From the NCBI GenBank assembly GCA_016210705.1, contig JACQTR010000132.1, forward strand, positions 1-15,678: DNA of 15,678 bases. Direction: 5' to 3'. The position numbers and the translations under genes are program-made. Shown piece after piece: positions 13,238-15,678 of this stretch. The DNA is from Chloroflexota bacterium. GTDB lineage: Bacteria > Chloroflexota > Dehalococcoidia > JACQTR01. The notes below the pieces were generated by a model, which was given only the letters and a program-made list of their open reading frames with translations, ran no database searches and had not been told where the DNA came from. Position 1 is the stretch's first letter; every line of letters starts with the position of its first letter.

Positions 13238-15640
13238 TTAGGGGTCCTCTTCGATGCTAACAGCTTGTGATGGTATGGGGATGGTGAAATAAAAAGTACT
13301 TCCTTTCCCTATCTCGCTCTCGGCCCAAACCTGGCCGCCGTTGGCTTGCACAAGACGGCGAACTATGAAAAGGCCTAAGCCAGTACCCCCGGTACGGCGG
13401 GTAGATGGCTGCTCCACGCGGTAGAACTTCTCGAATATCCTCTCCAAGTCTTGGCTGGGGATGCCGTAACCTTGGTCGCTGACGCTCATTACTATAGTGC
13501 CGCCCTCGACTTTTGCCCTTATAGTTATTGGGGTTCCTGGTGAAGAGTATTTGACGGCGTTCTCTACCAGGTTATGTAGTATACGCTCCAGGTGATGAGG
13601 ATCGGCCTCCACCACGGGGATATGGGATGGCAGTTCCATCAAGATTTGGTGGTTTTTGGATCTAGGTGCCCACCCCTCGGCCACCCTTCGTGTTAAAGGG
13701 GCTACTAATATCGGCTCCTTGTTAAGACGTAAAACTCCTGCCTCCAGTTGGGAGCTCTCCAGGAGATTGTTGATGAGCCCCTCCAACTCATCGCTTTCCT
13801 CATCAATGATCTGGAGGAATTCTTGGGCATCTTGGCCATCCCATTTTACGTCGGGACGTAGTAGGGTGGTGGCATAGCCTTTTATAGAGGTCAGTGGTGT
13901 GCGCAACTCGTGGGAGATGGTGGAGATGAATTCGGAGCGGAGGCGGTCGGCTTCCTGAAGCGCCCGTACCTGTTTGGCCTGCTGGGAGAGGCGTGAGTTT
14001 TCCAAAACAATGACCACCTCATCGGCCACGGCTCGAATCAGCCCTAGGTCACTCTGGGAAAGGGCATCTTTGGTTTGATGGCTGAAGAGGAGGATGACAC
14101 CAATAACGCGATTTTGTAACAGCAGGGGAACACATACGGCACTTTGAGGTTCTCTTCGTAGCAACTCGGTAGGCCGATTTTCCCAGGCCTCGGCGATAGC
14201 TTCTGAATTGGAGTATAGGGCAGCTTGGCCCGATCGAAAGGCCTGACCGGGGATGCCCTCATCGGGCTTCAAAACGAGGGGGGGACAATAGCCGTTATCG
14301 AAGCCATAGGCCGAGCGTGCTACTAATCTATCCGCCTCGGCCTCATAAAGGAGAAGTATGCTGGCATCGGCGGGTTCAATAACCGCCACCACCTTGGCCG
14401 TGATGGCGTCCATGTGTTCCTCTAAATTAGTGATGGCGGTCAGGCTTTTTAGTACCTCCATCAAAGTGGCTAGTTCTTTGGTACGCAGTTGTACCTTTGT
14501 CTCCAGTTCTCGGTTCCACTCCTCGATGTCCGCTCGGGAGGCTTTCAAACTAGCTCTCATCTCGTTTAGGCTTTGAGCCAAGGTTCCCACCTCATCCTTG
14601 CCCACTTTAGGGATCTCTGTTGTTAAATCGCCATTGGCGATACGGCGGGAGGCAGCCATCAGCATTCGAATAGGGCGACGAACGCTTTCTGTGGTGACCC
14701 AAAGGAGGGAAAGAGCCACCGGGATGGAGATGGATACCAACAATAACAAACTACGGCGCAGACCATTGACTAGAGCGAAGGCCTCCGCCTCAGATTGTCT
14801 GATGGCTAGACCCCAAGGAGCCGTAGCGAGGGGGGCAAAGGCCATTACGTCCTTTCGTTTTTGTTGGCCGCTGGGGTCGCTGTGGCAGACGTGGCAAGTC
14901 CTTACTCCGGCTCTTTGCTCGGTTATGAGAACTTTGAAGCGATCAGCGTGGTCGCTTCTCTCCAGGGTGCTAGGGCTACGCTCCGGCATGGTTCGGCTAA
15001 TGACGATCCCATCTTGATCTATTAGTTCGACGTAGCCGGTCTTTCCTAATCTTGTGGTTTCGGTGAAAGCACTGAGAAAGGTGCTGGGGTCTACAGCAGC
15101 TACCAGAAGCCCGCCAAGGCTGCCATCTCGCCCAAACAATGGCACGGATATTATTTGGCTTAAGGGTTGGACGAGGATGTTACTTTCGGTGGAAGTGGCC
15201 ATTTGAGGCTCGCCAGTTTCTATACTTTTCCCTACTGCGGGATAATTGTATATTCTAGAGCCGGCCACGCTGCCTCCGTTGGGCTCTACCCAAAGGACAA
15301 AGCCACTGGCATCAGTTAAAAAAAGGCGCTCAATGCCTCCTTTTCCCTCTTGATAAAGGTTGTGGAGCATCTCTTTTTCCGGTTCTAAGTTGCTGTCTTC
15401 TAGGTCTATCGTCCCTAGGATGGCGATAGTTTGGAGGTCAGCTTGTTTTTGGCTAAGCATTTCGTCTACGTGATGGGCTGCGATTTCAGCCATGGCCAGG
15501 AGCTGTTTCATGGCTCCTTGAGTACTTCTATCTAAGAACTGTGTAGCCAGTAGCCCAAAAGAGCCGGATATGAAAAACAGGCCTGTTAGAACAAGCAAAC
15601 CTATGCGTTGCCGAAGGCTGATTCTAGTAAGTAGTCCCAT
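13238..15640 (-). CDS. dCache-HAMP-GAF sensor histidine kinase with a c-type heme motif in the sensor
   Basis: An 800-aa membrane kinase. Order: transmembrane helix at about 12-34; extracytoplasmic double-Cache-like sensor at about 38-290; second helix at about 296-316; HAMP at about 317-370; coiled coil; GAF at about 405-552; HisKA with phosphorylated H577 in SHELRTPL; HATPase at about 680-790 with N694, DQGYGIP at 722-728 and GTGLGL at 742-747. Unusually, the sensor contains C249-HV-C252-H253, a proper heme c attachment motif on the outer side where heme c is assembled. The paralogous 932-aa kinase has no cysteines at this loop although flanking blocks align (GKTGYVELIDQDG before, DVMAFAPLA after). 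The kinase may therefore sense redox state, oxygen, NO or a respiratory partner through heme (inference). A GGAG lies 9 bases before the ATG at 15640. The gene is followed by its OmpR-type regulator. Another start just upstream is not excluded, as the window ends 38 bases away. Confidence 0.92.
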   Translation of the reverse strand: MGLLTRISLRQRIGLLVLTGLFFISGSFGLLATQFLDRSTQGAMKQLLAMAEIAAHHVDEMLSQKQADLQTIAILGTIDLEDSNLEPEKEMLHNLYQEGKGGIERLFLTDASGFVLWVEPNGGSVAGSRIYNYPAVGKSIETGEPQMATSTESNILVQPLSQIISVPLFGRDGSLGGLLVAAVDPSTFLSAFTETTRLGKTGYVELIDQDGIVISRTMPERSPSTLERSDHADRFKVLITEQRAGVRTCHVCHSDPSGQQKRKDVMAFAPLATAPWGLAIRQSEAEAFALVNGLRRSLLLLVSISIPVALSLLWVTTESVRRPIRMLMAASRRIANGDLTTEIPKVGKDEVGTLAQSLNEMRASLKASRADIEEWNRELETKVQLRTKELATLMEVLKSLTAITNLEEHMDAITAKVVAVIEPADASILLLYEAEADRLVARSAYGFDNGYCPPLVLKPDEGIPGQAFRSGQAALYSNSEAIAEAWENRPTELLRREPQSAVCVPLLLQNRVIGVILLFSHQTKDALSQSDLGLIRAVADEVVIVLENSRLSQQAKQVRALQEADRLRSEFISTISHELRTPLTSIKGYATTLLRPDVKWDGQDAQEFLQIIDEESDELEGLINNLLESSQLEAGVLRLNKEPILVAPLTRRVAEGWAPRSKNHQILMELPSHIPVVEADPHHLERILHNLVENAVKYSSPGTPITIRAKVEGGTIVMSVSDQGYGIPSQDLERIFEKFYRVEQPSTRRTGGTGLGLFIVRRLVQANGGQVWAESEIGKGSTFYFTIPIPSQAVSIEEDP
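14882..14896 (-). other. Heme c attachment motif CHVCH inside the kinase sensor domain
   Basis: The codons on the minus strand encode Cys-His-Val-Cys-His (residues 249-253), followed by Ser-Asp-Pro as often seen after heme motifs in multiheme cytochromes. The position is between the two transmembrane helices, so the motif should be exposed where cytochrome c maturation takes place. The distal axial ligand cannot be assigned from sequence. Confidence 0.7.
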
Positions 15641-15678
15641 CCCCCAAATCTCCGAGCCGAAGCCAGGTAGTGTAACAC
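15641..15678. other. Partial upstream region of the heme-sensor kinase gene
   Basis: Only 38 bases are visible. They hold a ribosome binding site-like GGAG and a G-run before the start codon, and a 9-base palindrome GTGTTACAC at the very edge (15670-15678). Promoter content cannot be judged because the window stops here. Confidence 0.4.

Noticed and set aside
15670..15678. GTGTTACAC at the window edge as an operator
   Set aside because: Only nine bases with a one-base centre, and the flanking sequence is cut off by the window end.

Overview
The window is a 15.7 kb stretch from a bacterium whose genes all lie on the minus strand; read biologically it runs from high to low coordinates. Anaerobic respiration genes are combined with large dCache-HAMP-GAF histidine kinases, a LuxR-type and a KdpE-like response regulator, and an FtsH. 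The protein styles resemble uncultured Chloroflexota (possibly Dehalococcoidia). That assignment is an impression from protein style, not from a search. No rRNA, tRNA, insertion sequence, CRISPR array or phage gene was seen.

Layout in the direction of transcription. (1) 15640-12519: a two-gene system made of an 800-aa HisKA-type sensor kinase, whose extracytoplasmic sensor domain carries a c-type heme motif (CHVCH), and an OmpR/KdpE-like response regulator. (2) 12518-12302: an intergenic region with a perfect TGTGA-N6-TCACA palindrome of the CRP/FNR type that contains a TATAAT hexamer, plus two further inverted repeats. (3) 12301-2029: a likely long operon. It encodes a degenerate receiver-like protein, an FtsH protease, a three-subunit molybdopterin enzyme (Tat-exported catalytic subunit, 16-cysteine iron-sulfur subunit, NrfD-type membrane subunit), then a 932-aa HisKA_3-type sensor kinase and its LuxR/NarL-type response regulator. 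Gaps from ftsH onward are under 30 bp or are overlaps, and a Rho-independent terminator at 1923-1948 closes the unit. (4) 1830-75: a second, short operon with its own candidate promoter. It encodes another degenerate receiver-like protein overlapping a membrane-anchored six-heme NapC/NirT-type cytochrome.

How it may fit together. The molybdenum enzyme and cytochrome would exchange electrons between the quinone pool and a substrate outside the cytoplasmic membrane. The substrate is not fixed by sequence; a cysteine at the molybdenum-ligand position and the A-B-C gene order suggest the polysulfide/thiosulfate/tetrathionate reductase side of the family. The two kinases have paralogous sensor domains, one with and one without a heme site, but use different phosphotransfer domains and different regulator classes. 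Each of the two respiratory operons begins with a receiver-like protein that has lost most of its phosphorylation chemistry. FtsH in the same transcription unit suggests quality control of the membrane complex or of a regulator. The most unusual points are the heme motif in the kinase, the paired pseudo-receivers, and the embedded FtsH with an altered pore motif.
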